From Prevotellaceae bacterium (GTDB lineage: Bacteria; Bacteroidota; Bacteroidia; Bacteroidales; UBA932): a stretch of 7,904 nt of DNA. The DNA is taken from contig JAIRLF010000053.1 in assembly GCA_031259655.1 (NCBI GenBank), forward strand, positions 1 to 7,904, written 5' to 3'. Below, one piece after another: positions 1-6,350 of the stretch; the first letter of the stretch is position 1, and every line of letters starts with the position of its first letter. Made by a program: the position numbers and the translations under genes. Below the pieces are notes generated by a model. That model worked only from the letters and a program-made list of their open reading frames with translations, did not search any database and was not told the origin of the DNA.

Positions 1-192
1 TATTACAGCATCATCGGTTTCTTCTAAAATAATTGCTCGGACGCTTTCAAAAATTGATGATGCGTAAATTTCCTTTTCTTTATTAACCAAATCAACATCT
101 ATAATATGTTGTGCAATACCTTTTGATTCAAAATTTGTATTTTTAACACAAGACATAAATAGAAAAACACATAATAACAAATTAAACTTCAT
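1..192 (-). CDS. 6-bladed beta-propeller lipoprotein, N-terminal part (runs off left edge)
   Basis: The first 64 codons of a gene that continues past the left edge. The start is the ATG at 192-190. The product begins MKFNLLLCVFLFMSC, a short lipoprotein signal peptide with lipobox FMSC (Cys15 lipidated), so it should be anchored in the envelope. Residues about 32-64 read IDVDLVNKEKEIYASSIFES and then VRAIILEETDDAVI. This matches the opening strand pattern of the Bacteroidota 6-bladed beta-propeller lipoproteins (DUF5128-like; pattern I-x-L-x...l-S-x-i-f-x-s-v-x-x-I-x-L-E-T-x-d-x-x-I). These proteins are often found beside NVEALA proteins, which is the case here. The gap to the upstream NVEALA gene is 117 bases, and I see no TAnnTTTG box in it, so co-transcription is likely. 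AAGGA lies very close to the ATG and is not a convincing Shine-Dalgarno. The family call rests on a short stretch plus context. The blades themselves are outside the window. Confidence 0.72.
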   Translation of the reverse strand, partial: MKFNLLLCVFLFMSCVKNTNFESKGIAQHIIDVDLVNKEKEIYASSIFESVRAIILEETDDAVI

Positions 193-257
193 GTCCTTAA
201 ATAATTTCTAAATTTATATAAATGAACTAAAAAATAATAACCACAAAAGGAGAAGGA

Positions 258-277
258 GGAGAGAATCACTTCTCTCC
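258..277 (-). other. Short stem-loop between NVEALA gene and propeller gene
   Basis: A 7-bp perfect inverted repeat (GGAGAGA at 258-264, TCTCTCC at 271-277) with a 6-base loop lies between the NVEALA stop and the propeller start. On the transcribed minus strand the hairpin is followed by a pyrimidine-rich run (TCCTTCTCCTTTTG), not a clean U tract. It could be a weak attenuator that lowers propeller expression, an mRNA-stabilising hairpin, or chance. A strong terminator is not supported. Confidence 0.35.
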
Positions 278-309
278 ACTTTATTCTCATTAAGGTCTTT
301 GTATAAAAC

Positions 310-630
310 TCATATACAAATTACTGAATCCCATTCGGTCTCCACCATAACCCCATTTTTAAATAGGGTATAGCTATTTATACAAAATAGCGCATTTTGT
401 ATAATATAATTACACCACTGCGATGTCGACGTATACATGTTGTTACCTATAAAGTATAGGGACTCGCCTGAATTAGTACTACACTTATAAATCGATGATT
501 CACTTGTTAATGCTTCAATGTTAACCGAAACACTAAACACTTCTTTTTGCGTATTTAAACGCACTCCTACTATTGATGCAGTAATTATACTTACTCCTGC
601 ACAAACAATTAAAATTTTTAAATTTTTCAT
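310..630 (-). CDS. NVEALA-type small exported protein
   Basis: A 106-residue protein of unknown function. Residues 1-23 form a hydrophobic N-terminus after MKNLK, consistent with a signal peptide or membrane anchor. NIEALT follows at 37-42, a variant of the NVEALA motif that names a Bacteroidota family (PF14055-like). The rest (about 43-106) is a small hydrophilic to mildly hydrophobic region with four cysteines, C50, C73, C83 and C105 (C10 is in the signal segment), which could form two disulfides after export. The start ATG (630-628) overlaps the upstream stop as ATGA, so translation is probably coupled to the thioredoxin-like lipoprotein gene. NVEALA proteins commonly sit with a redoxin-like lipoprotein and a 6-bladed propeller protein, as here. 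Their function has not been established as far as I know. Base composition is very AT-rich, like its neighbours. Confidence 0.8.
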   Translation of the reverse strand: MKNLKILIVCAGVSIITASIVGVRLNTQKEVFSVSVNIEALTSESSIYKCSTNSGESLYFIGNNMYTSTSQWCNYIIQNALFCINSYTLFKNGVMVETEWDSVICI

Positions 631-1214
631 GACATTTTCTTTATTTTATATTTAATATTTAATTCTGTGGAAATTTGTCCCATTATTATCTTTTTGTATA
701 ATTCCCATACACTTTGATTATTAACGGGATTGCCTATAGCAACTACTATATTGTTTTTATCTAACAGAAAACATTGAAACATTGGATTAGTAGGAAAATT
801 GTTTAATTTATTCAATTCCCCTATATTGTCAATATAAATAGGATAATCAATTTGTTTATATTTAAGCATAGATAATAGCATTTTTTCGTTTTTAGGTTGA
901 AAATAAAACAGAAAATCTACTTTAGAATGAAAATCGTCTATATATGTTTTCCAGATATGTAATTGAAGTTTACACTCTGTGCAACCTGTAGAGTCTGTAT
1001 AAAGCAAAATTTTATATTTGTTTATATTAGTTTTAGAAATATATTTTAAGGAGTCTTTGATAGACACATAAGTAAATTTAATATTTGGAATTCGAATAGT
1101 TTTTCCTATCCATTCTTTTACAATATATTCTGTCTCGATAATCTTTTTATCTTTGCAGGCAATTAACCCGATGGATACAATAAACATTAATACTATCAAC
1201 TTACAAATATTCAT
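627..1214 (-). CDS. Thioredoxin-like lipoprotein with CxxC, NVEALA-cluster type
   Basis: A lipoprotein of 195 residues from the ATG at 1214-1212. An in-frame GTG at 1223-1221 would add three residues (MKK) and cannot be excluded. The signal peptide ends in lipobox LIAC (Cys20), predicting an envelope location. The mature part has the pattern of a Bacteroidota family seen beside NVEALA proteins: VKEWIGKTIRIPN (about 32-44), LLYTDSTGCTECKLQLHIWK (about 70-89) with the CxxC pair C78 and C81, YPIYIDN near 124-130, and FLLDKNNIVVAIGNP near 149-163. The order beta-CxxC-helix, then a FLLDKNN beta hairpin, is a thioredoxin/TlpA-like fold, so a thiol-disulfide or redox-sensing role is plausible. The gene overlaps the NVEALA start by 4 bases (ATGA). 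A Bacteroidota -7 box lies about 55 bases upstream of the ATG. No close named homologue is recognised. Confidence 0.78.
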   Translation of the reverse strand: MNICKLIVLMFIVSIGLIACKDKKIIETEYIVKEWIGKTIRIPNIKFTYVSIKDSLKYISKTNINKYKILLYTDSTGCTECKLQLHIWKTYIDDFHSKVDFLFYFQPKNEKMLLSMLKYKQIDYPIYIDNIGELNKLNNFPTNPMFQCFLLDKNNIVVAIGNPVNNQSVWELYKKIIMGQISTELNIKYKIKKMS

Positions 1215-1269
1215 TTTTTTCACAACTTCGTCATTAATTAATTTATATTCTAATCATCAAAAATTTCGA

Positions 1270-1301
1270 CAAAAGTACAGTGTTTGTTTTTACTGTGCAA
1301 T
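1270..1301 (-). promoter_or_regulatory. Bacteroidota-type promoter for the NVEALA cassette
   Basis: On the minus strand, 1277-1270 reads TACTTTTG, a full match to the Bacteroidota -7 consensus TAnnTTTG. ATTG at 1301-1298 lies 20 bases further upstream and fits the -33 TTG element. The predicted transcription start is near 1266, giving a leader of about 40-55 bases before the lipoprotein start. An inverted repeat ACAGT (1277-1281) / ACTGT (1292-1296) lies between the two elements. Confidence 0.6.
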
Positions 1302-1302
1302 A

Positions 1303-1312
1303 GACAATTGTC
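1303..1312. promoter_or_regulatory. Candidate operator: perfect palindrome GACAATTGTC
   Basis: A perfect 10-bp palindrome sits directly upstream of the -33 element of the cassette promoter. Its centre falls at about -41 from the predicted start, close to where LuxR-type activators often bind. The gene immediately upstream encodes a LuxR-type HTH protein, so this is a natural candidate site for it. The assignment is inferred from position only. A 10-bp palindrome in AT-rich DNA can also occur by chance. Confidence 0.35.
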
Positions 1313-1331
1313 ATTTTTTTTGATATTATTA

Positions 1332-1379
1332 ATCAACATTATACATCGGCTAAATTTACGGTTGATAATTTTAGCCGAT
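1332..1379 (-). terminator. Hairpin after the LuxR-type gene, possible terminator
   Basis: A 10-bp perfect inverted repeat, ATCGGCTAAA (1345-1354) and TTTAGCCGAT (1370-1379), with a 15-base loop lies 27 bases past the regulator stop. On the minus strand it is followed by GTATAATG rather than a U run, so it is not a textbook intrinsic terminator in the direction of the genes. On the plus strand four further T bases follow the arm, but no plus-strand gene ends here. The loop contains ATCAAC (minus strand), which can pair with GTTGAT at 1337-1332, so an H-type pseudoknot is geometrically possible. It may separate the regulator transcript from the cassette. Confidence 0.42.
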
Positions 1380-1405
1380 TTTTCGAATAAGTTTTCATGT
1401 TTTTT

Positions 1406-2392
1406 TTATTTTTTGACTAATTTCCCGGTCTTGACAGCATGACGTATAGAACTTCTTGCAATCCCGATTTCTTTTGCTAAAGAGTTAACACTTTGCCCTT
1501 TATCCAAACAGTCCTGAATATACTCAAGCCTGTCTTGAGGCAATTTCCGGTAATGCTGTTTGTTCTTCGTTTCACATTCGTCTTTTGGGGAATCTTCTCG
1601 TGTTGTGTCAAACAGCATCAGATGGTTTGTAGCAAAAACAATCGCCTGTTCCATAGTTTCCACTCCAAGTTTTTGATGAATCGAAGTATTTATATTTCGC
1701 AGTGTTTCATATTTTATCCCTATTTTATCCGCAATTTCTTTGTTGTTTACACCCTGTTTGGCAAGTTTGAGTATAAATATTTCCCGTTCTGTCAGATGTT
1801 CTGCCGGTTTCGTCTTCCACAGCCGGTTTATAAAAGAGTATTCATCAAAAGAATGTTTGTTTTCGCCAAAATAAACCCTCAGATTGCCGGAGGTACGTAG
1901 CGCCGAAACGTTCATCATACATATTCCGAAACACAGTTTTCTGTTAAAAAACACCGGTTTTAATCTATGATAAATCATCTGATATTCTGTTTTTGAGGTT
2001 ATATCCGGATACATTTTAATTCGGACAGTAAAAGAGAAATGAGCAATATTTTCCTGACATTCCGCGATGTACGGACTGTTCAGGACAGCGCAGTGCATTT
2101 TCGCTAACAGCTGCAAATCGTCCTTGTGAACGATATAAGGATAAAAATCATAGCCCAACCGCATAACATCTTCCTGCGAATAGCCACAAAGAAATAAATC
2201 GCGACTGGAAACGTAATGAAAGCATCGTTTTTGAAAATCAATAATATATCCGGCATCCGAAGATATCGACAGTATATTTTTATACTTTGACAAAGCATCC
2301 TGACTGTATATTGAAGCAAATTCTTCGTCCGAAACAGTTTTCAGTATCGATTTTTGATAGAAATCAGCTGTTCTTGAATTTGTTTGTTCCAT
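1406..2392 (-). CDS. PAS-domain LuxR-type regulator with an extra C-terminal HTH
   Basis: A 328-residue cytoplasmic transcription factor starting at ATG 2392-2390, with no signal peptide or membrane segment. Residues about 38-165 resemble a PAS sensory fold (ILSISSDAGYIIDF, then GYSQEDVMRLGYDFYPYIVHKDD cut by a short loop, then LKPVFFNRKLCFGICMMNVS). No receiver domain is present. Residues about 198-256 are a GerE/LuxR HTH: HLTEREIFILKLAKQGVNNK, then EIADKIGIKYETLRNINTSI with the recognition helix, then KLGV. After a polar linker (262-282), residues about 284-322 form a second, Hin-recombinase-like HTH (LPQDRLEYIQDCLDKGQSVN then SLAKEIGIARSSIRHAVKTG). PAS-LuxR proteins are common in Bacteroidota and likely control neighbouring genes, so the NVEALA cassette just downstream is the inferred target. 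It lies 50 bases after dxr with no clear promoter of its own in the gap, so read-through from dxr is possible. The ligand is unknown. Confidence 0.85.
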   Translation of the reverse strand: MEQTNSRTADFYQKSILKTVSDEEFASIYSQDALSKYKNILSISSDAGYIIDFQKRCFHYVSSRDLFLCGYSQEDVMRLGYDFYPYIVHKDDLQLLAKMHCAVLNSPYIAECQENIAHFSFTVRIKMYPDITSKTEYQMIYHRLKPVFFNRKLCFGICMMNVSALRTSGNLRVYFGENKHSFDEYSFINRLWKTKPAEHLTEREIFILKLAKQGVNNKEIADKIGIKYETLRNINTSIHQKLGVETMEQAIVFATNHLMLFDTTREDSPKDECETKNKQHYRKLPQDRLEYIQDCLDKGQSVNSLAKEIGIARSSIRHAVKTGKLVKK

Positions 2393-2442
2393 ATTCTGTA
2401 ATTTATATTCTATTTCATAATAACTGCGTACACATTTTCAAC

Positions 2443-3609
2443 TTACAAGCGACCGGTTAATACCTTAAGTATTTCGTCTGCTTTTAATCTTGATATTCTA
2501 TCTGTTTCGATATAATCGTTAAGAGAGGGCTTATCAATCTTGTTTATCGCGTCTATTGTTTCCGAAATGAGGGCGTATATATCTGTATATCTTATCTTTT
2601 CATTTAAAAATGCTTGTACGGCAACTTCATTTGCCGCATTCATCGTACACGGTACGGTTCCCCCGGCGCGAAGGGCTTTGTATGCAATGTCCAGACATGG
2701 AAACTTTCCGAAATCAGGTTCTGCAAACGTCAACGCTTGATAATCGGCAAAATTCACTCTTTTCACATTACACTCTACCCTGTCGGGATACGTAAGAGCA
2801 TACTGAATAGGGACTTTCATACTTGGCTCTCCCAGTTGGGCTTTTATTGCGCCGTCTTTGAACTGCACCATAGAATGAATTATTGATTGAGGATGAACAA
2901 GTACTTTGATATCGTCGTCGGGAGTAGCGAAAAGCCAGTGTGCTTCAATGACTTCAAATCCCTTATTCATCATAGTCGCAGAATCAATTGTGATTTTTGC
3001 GCCCATTTCCCAACGAGGATGTTTCAATGCATCTTCTTTTGTGACTGTTGCAAGTTTCTCAACGGGAAAGTTCAGGAACGGACCTCCCGAAGCCGTCAGA
3101 TATATCCGGTCGATTGGCGCAAATTCTCCCGACAGACATTGAAAAATCGCCGAATGTTCCGAATCGACGGGAATTATCGGAACGCTATGTTGTACAGCGA
3201 GATTCATCACTAATTCGCCGGCGACAACCAGAGTTTCCTTGTTAGCCAGAGCGATGATTTTGCCTGCTTCTATTGCCCGTATGGTAGGTATAAGTCCCGA
3301 ATATCCGACTAATGCGTTCAACACTATGTCGATATTGCTTTGACTGACGATTTGTTCCAAAGCTTTGTTGCCGGCATATACTTTTATGGGATAGTCTTTT
3401 AATGAATCTGAAACTTGGCTGTATAAGTTTTCATTAGCTATCACAACCGTATCGGGCTGAAATCGAAGCGCCTGCTCAATAAGTAATTCTGCATTATTGT
3501 TTGCTGTGAGTGTTTCGACAGCAAACGATTCGGAATGTTCCGAAATAACTTCCAGCGCCTGCGTCCCTATTGAACCTGTAGAACCTAAAATTGCTATTCG
3601 TTTTTGCAT
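2443..3609 (-). CDS. dxr: 1-deoxy-D-xylulose 5-phosphate reductoisomerase
   Basis: Converts DXP to 2-C-methyl-D-erythritol 4-phosphate with NADPH and a divalent metal, the committed step of the MEP isoprenoid pathway in the cytoplasm. The start chosen is the ATG at 3609-3607, which gives 388 residues, the usual family length, beginning MQKRIAILGSTGSIG as in family members. The sequence shows the NADPH-binding GSTGSIG (9-15), NKET (123-126), metal ligands D149 and E151 in PVDSEHSA and E219 in MMNKGFEVIEAHW, the ASGGPF loop (173-178), HPQSIIHSM with H245, and the C-terminal MNAANEVAV segment (323-331). All key residues are present, so it should be active. The frame stays open upstream to 3687, adding 25 codons after an ATG at 3684 that do not belong to Dxr (see separate entry). 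If translation starts there, the enzyme would carry that extension. The usual Bacteroidales partner rseP is not adjacent. Confidence 0.97.
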   Translation of the reverse strand: MQKRIAILGSTGSIGTQALEVISEHSESFAVETLTANNNAELLIEQALRFQPDTVVIANENLYSQVSDSLKDYPIKVYAGNKALEQIVSQSNIDIVLNALVGYSGLIPTIRAIEAGKIIALANKETLVVAGELVMNLAVQHSVPIIPVDSEHSAIFQCLSGEFAPIDRIYLTASGGPFLNFPVEKLATVTKEDALKHPRWEMGAKITIDSATMMNKGFEVIEAHWLFATPDDDIKVLVHPQSIIHSMVQFKDGAIKAQLGEPSMKVPIQYALTYPDRVECNVKRVNFADYQALTFAEPDFGKFPCLDIAYKALRAGGTVPCTMNAANEVAVQAFLNEKIRYTDIYALISETIDAINKIDKPSLNDYIETDRISRLKADEILKVLTGRL

Positions 3610-3684
3610 TATATCAATGGTTTCAACATTGAACGATGTCTTGAACTCTACTGTTTCCGATTCATTTGCAGGAAATTTACCCAT
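3610..3684 (-). pseudogene. In-frame remnant of an AlbA_2/Schlafen-like protein start, fused ahead of dxr
   Basis: The 25 codons from ATG 3684-3682 to the dxr start read MGKFPANESETVEFKTSFNV and then ETIDI. The core ESETVEFKTSFN is the characteristic opening of the Bacteroidota AlbA_2 (divergent AAA-4, Schlafen-like, COG2865) proteins, whose N-termini typically run ESxTVEFKxSFN...VIETLxAFANTxGG. The match stops where Dxr begins, so only the first strand and helix start remain. The ATG overlaps the TGA of the transglutaminase gene by one base (TGATG), so it could still be translated and fused to Dxr. I infer a truncated gene fragment left by recombination. A chance match or a genuine Dxr extension is less likely. 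Confidence 0.55.
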
Positions 3685-6314
3685 CAATTGGTTTTTATTA
3701 CCTTAACAATATCTTCACCTATTCCGATTTTATATCCTGTCGAATAATAAATTATTCCGCCGTTATTTGTCAAAAACAGAGTTAAGGGGAAATTGTCTTC
3801 GAAACTCAATTTCAGAGTTGATATTGTTTCGTTCAACAGCGAACGTTTGTTATCCACTCCCCAAACATTATTTTTCGGCAAATTTTTGAATACCGTATAG
3901 TCAAACGCCGTGCTTAGCTTATCGTCGGGAACGAGAAACAAAATTCCGCCTCCCCACTTGTTCAATTCATCGCTTTGAGCGGGTAAATCCTGTAGAATGT
4001 GCTTTGTCGGTTCTTTATCGGGGTCGGCAAAACACAACACGACGCCGTTTCCGTTGGACAAGTCTTTCAAAGTCGTTTCGTTACCTCCCGTCAGAGTGAT
4101 TTTTGTATTCATGTCGATTATCCCCAAAACCTGCACTTTACTAACAACTTCTGGCATTTTGATTTCCAGATTCAGCGTTTGGTTTTCTTTGATTTCGAAA
4201 TATTTATTATTGATTGTCACCGAACCGTCATTTGCACGGCTTCCTATCATCAGCCGATAGTAACCTTCATCGACAGAAATAGTTGAAGCGTTTCCACGTA
4301 AGTTCAATGTAACAAAGTCTCCATTCTGGAAACGGGCTAAGGAATAATGAGCGCCATACTGCGGTTTAAGCACATTACTTTTGGCGCTGACAAAAGCAAT
4401 TTTCGCCTGAGGATATATTTCTTTAATATCATCGTCAAATTCGGCATTTTTCCATTCGCCGTCATAATATTGCGGACGACCTGTCGCCATATTCAAACGG
4501 GCTGCAATACCGGCGCTCCGGCATAAGGAAACAAAAAAGATGTTACGCGACTGTTTATCAGCGATTTTCATTTCGTACACGCCTTGAGGAGTGACAGGGC
4601 AATTATAATAGTTCTGTTCGTCGTCCGTTTTGACATTCTCTTTTACATAATTGACTATTTCGCCGACATTTGCCTGAACAGATTCCACTACACTGTTATC
4701 ATCGAACTCGTTTTGGAAAAACACTCTCCATGGACGGATTATTTCCCTTGATATTCTTGGCGATAGCAGGTTTCGGGTAACGATATCGTCCGGAGTGCCG
4801 GCTTTTACGCCGATTTTGTGGAATCCTTGCAAATGACTTGTGAGTATGTGTTCGGGAGTATCGCGCAAATCTTTACTCGAAATAGACGAGAGAAACGGAA
4901 ACAGATATTTGTCGTCCTTATGTTTTTCGATGAAATTTTTGATTTCGTTCCAGTTTCCTTGCGACGAATTTAAGTATTTCCACGTTTCTTCGGCGGACAG
5001 GCTCAGGCTTGCCGCAAAATCCTTAGCCCTCTGTTCGTCGATAAATGTATCCATATATGCTTTACGTATAGAATCTTCCAGACGTGACCGCCGTCCATTT
5101 TCGGCAGCAAGTTCGGGAGGTACGCCTGCAACTTTTTGTTCTACAGGAGGAACTATTTCGTAAGTGTCTTCGAAACTGTCGCCTTCCTTTTTATTTAGAA
5201 TGATTGTAACGCTCGCATTTTTCGGCGATGAAACAGCATATCCGAAAACCCCGTCTTTGCTTGCCCATACCAGCACGTCGCCAACGCCGGTATATATCGA
5301 TGCTTTACCGGCAGAGTCTGTTATCGATTCTACAATCGAATAATATTCAGCATAGTTATATACTTTGAACGCGACCTTTGCGCCGGAGACGGGTTTACCT
5401 GCGGCGTCGGTTACCAAAGCGTTTGCTTCGCGGACATCGGTATAGTTAGATAACAGATTGATAGTTGAATACATTGGTTTGTCGATATTTTTTTCTTCTT
5501 CGCCCGTATATTTTCCGAAAACGTTTGTGTGAACCATCATTGCTCGTTTAGCGGGAGCGGTAAACCATGCGGCGTCGAGCACCGGCTCGGGTTCGCAGGC
5601 GCCCATGAAATGCCATTTGCCGTCAATCCACACTTCGACCCATGCGTGATTATCGTCGGTATGCGCCCATCGCGGAGTATAGCATTGGCGCGCAGGGATT
5701 CCAACAGCCCGTAAAGCGGTTGTTGTGAAAGTCGACTCTTCGCCGCAACGTCCCCATGCGGTTCGTACCAAAGCCAAAGGAGCGGAAGTCCGACCGTCTG
5801 TGCCTCTGTAATTTACTTTTTCATGACACCAGTGGTTTACTTCCAATGCCGCAGCTTCCATGCTGAGATTTTTCACGCGGTCTTTCAGTTCGTTGAAAAA
5901 CACAATTCTTGCAGAATCTAAATTCTCATTATTAATACGATAGACTAAAACAAAATGACGGAATATGTCTTCGGGTATTTTTGCTCCCCATTCAAAAAAA
6001 TTACGCGCTTCGAAAGCCGCACGTACCTGTGAAAGATAAAAATCGCCGTCATAATCCGACAAATCGTTCAATGGCATGTAGGCAAACAAAAATTCCAACG
6101 CTTCTCTCTCTTCCAAACTCAAATCTGTCCTGTCGAAAACAGAAAAAAGCGCCTTCGCTCTCGTATGTGTTATTATAGATTTACGTTTCTGGAAATCGGT
6201 TTTGACTTGTTCCCGATATTCTTTATCCGAAAAAAAACTTTTTTCGTTCTGCTGACATGATATTGCTATACAAGCAAATAATGTTAAAAATAGAGTGTAA
6301 TATACTCGTTTCAT
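3684..6314 (-). CDS. Multidomain transglutaminase-like lipoprotein
   Basis: 876 residues from ATG 6314-6312; a TTG three codons further upstream is a less likely start. The signal peptide MKRVYYTLFLTLFACIAISC ends in lipobox AISC (Cys20), predicting an envelope lipoprotein. Residues about 150-250 are a transglutaminase-like domain with catalytic Cys190 in WGRCGEES, His223 in DDNHAWVEVW and acidic candidates in GACEPEPVLD (Asp247). About 298-375 is a carboxypeptidase-regulatory-like Ig fold (NALVTDAAGKPVSGAKVAF). About 540-625 looks like a second transglutaminase-like unit (CRSAGIAARLNMATGRPQYY) in which the Cys position is replaced, so it is probably inactive. About 665-740 is beta-rich. About 755-876 is thioredoxin-like (VVLCFADPDKEPTKH, then a FPLTLFLTNNGG strand pair) without CxxC. 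Related proteins occur in Bacteroidota. The substrate is unknown; cleavage or cross-linking of peptides in the periplasm or outside is possible. A -7 box lies just upstream. Confidence 0.88.
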   Translation of the reverse strand: MKRVYYTLFLTLFACIAISCQQNEKSFFSDKEYREQVKTDFQKRKSIITHTRAKALFSVFDRTDLSLEEREALEFLFAYMPLNDLSDYDGDFYLSQVRAAFEARNFFEWGAKIPEDIFRHFVLVYRINNENLDSARIVFFNELKDRVKNLSMEAAALEVNHWCHEKVNYRGTDGRTSAPLALVRTAWGRCGEESTFTTTALRAVGIPARQCYTPRWAHTDDNHAWVEVWIDGKWHFMGACEPEPVLDAAWFTAPAKRAMMVHTNVFGKYTGEEEKNIDKPMYSTINLLSNYTDVREANALVTDAAGKPVSGAKVAFKVYNYAEYYSIVESITDSAGKASIYTGVGDVLVWASKDGVFGYAVSSPKNASVTIILNKKEGDSFEDTYEIVPPVEQKVAGVPPELAAENGRRSRLEDSIRKAYMDTFIDEQRAKDFAASLSLSAEETWKYLNSSQGNWNEIKNFIEKHKDDKYLFPFLSSISSKDLRDTPEHILTSHLQGFHKIGVKAGTPDDIVTRNLLSPRISREIIRPWRVFFQNEFDDNSVVESVQANVGEIVNYVKENVKTDDEQNYYNCPVTPQGVYEMKIADKQSRNIFFVSLCRSAGIAARLNMATGRPQYYDGEWKNAEFDDDIKEIYPQAKIAFVSAKSNVLKPQYGAHYSLARFQNGDFVTLNLRGNASTISVDEGYYRLMIGSRANDGSVTINNKYFEIKENQTLNLEIKMPEVVSKVQVLGIIDMNTKITLTGGNETTLKDLSNGNGVVLCFADPDKEPTKHILQDLPAQSDELNKWGGGILFLVPDDKLSTAFDYTVFKNLPKNNVWGVDNKRSLLNETISTLKLSFEDNFPLTLFLTNNGGIIYYSTGYKIGIGEDIVKVIKTN

Positions 6315-6342
6315 ATAAAACAATTTATGTTATAATCTTCTG

Positions 6343-6350
6343 CAAAGGTA
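6343..6350 (-). promoter_or_regulatory. Bacteroidota -7 box upstream of the transglutaminase-like gene
   Basis: The minus strand reads TACCTTTG here, a full match to TAnnTTTG, 28 bases before the ATG at 6314. The transcription start would be near 6340, leaving a leader of about 25 bases. No good TTTG is found at the ideal -33 spacing. The nearest is GTTT at 6370-6367, 16 bases away, so the -33 element is weak. Confidence 0.55.

Noticed and set aside
1377..1384. Plus-strand intrinsic terminator reading of the 1345-1379 hairpin
   Set aside because: It has a short T run on the plus strand, but there is no plus-strand gene for it to end.
1493..1900. Plus-strand open frame of 135 codons inside the regulator gene
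   Set aside because: Antisense to a gene with clear PAS and HTH motifs; the translation is Phe/Cys-rich with no family pattern.
2104..2319. 71-codon minus-strand ORF in another frame within the regulator gene
   Set aside because: Fully contained in the PAS region of the regulator; no independent support.
2540..3706. Several plus-strand open frames opposite dxr
   Set aside because: All lie antisense to a fully conserved dxr and show no motif of their own.
3997..6178. Plus-strand open frames opposite the transglutaminase-like gene
   Set aside because: Shadows of a long, domain-supported minus-strand gene.
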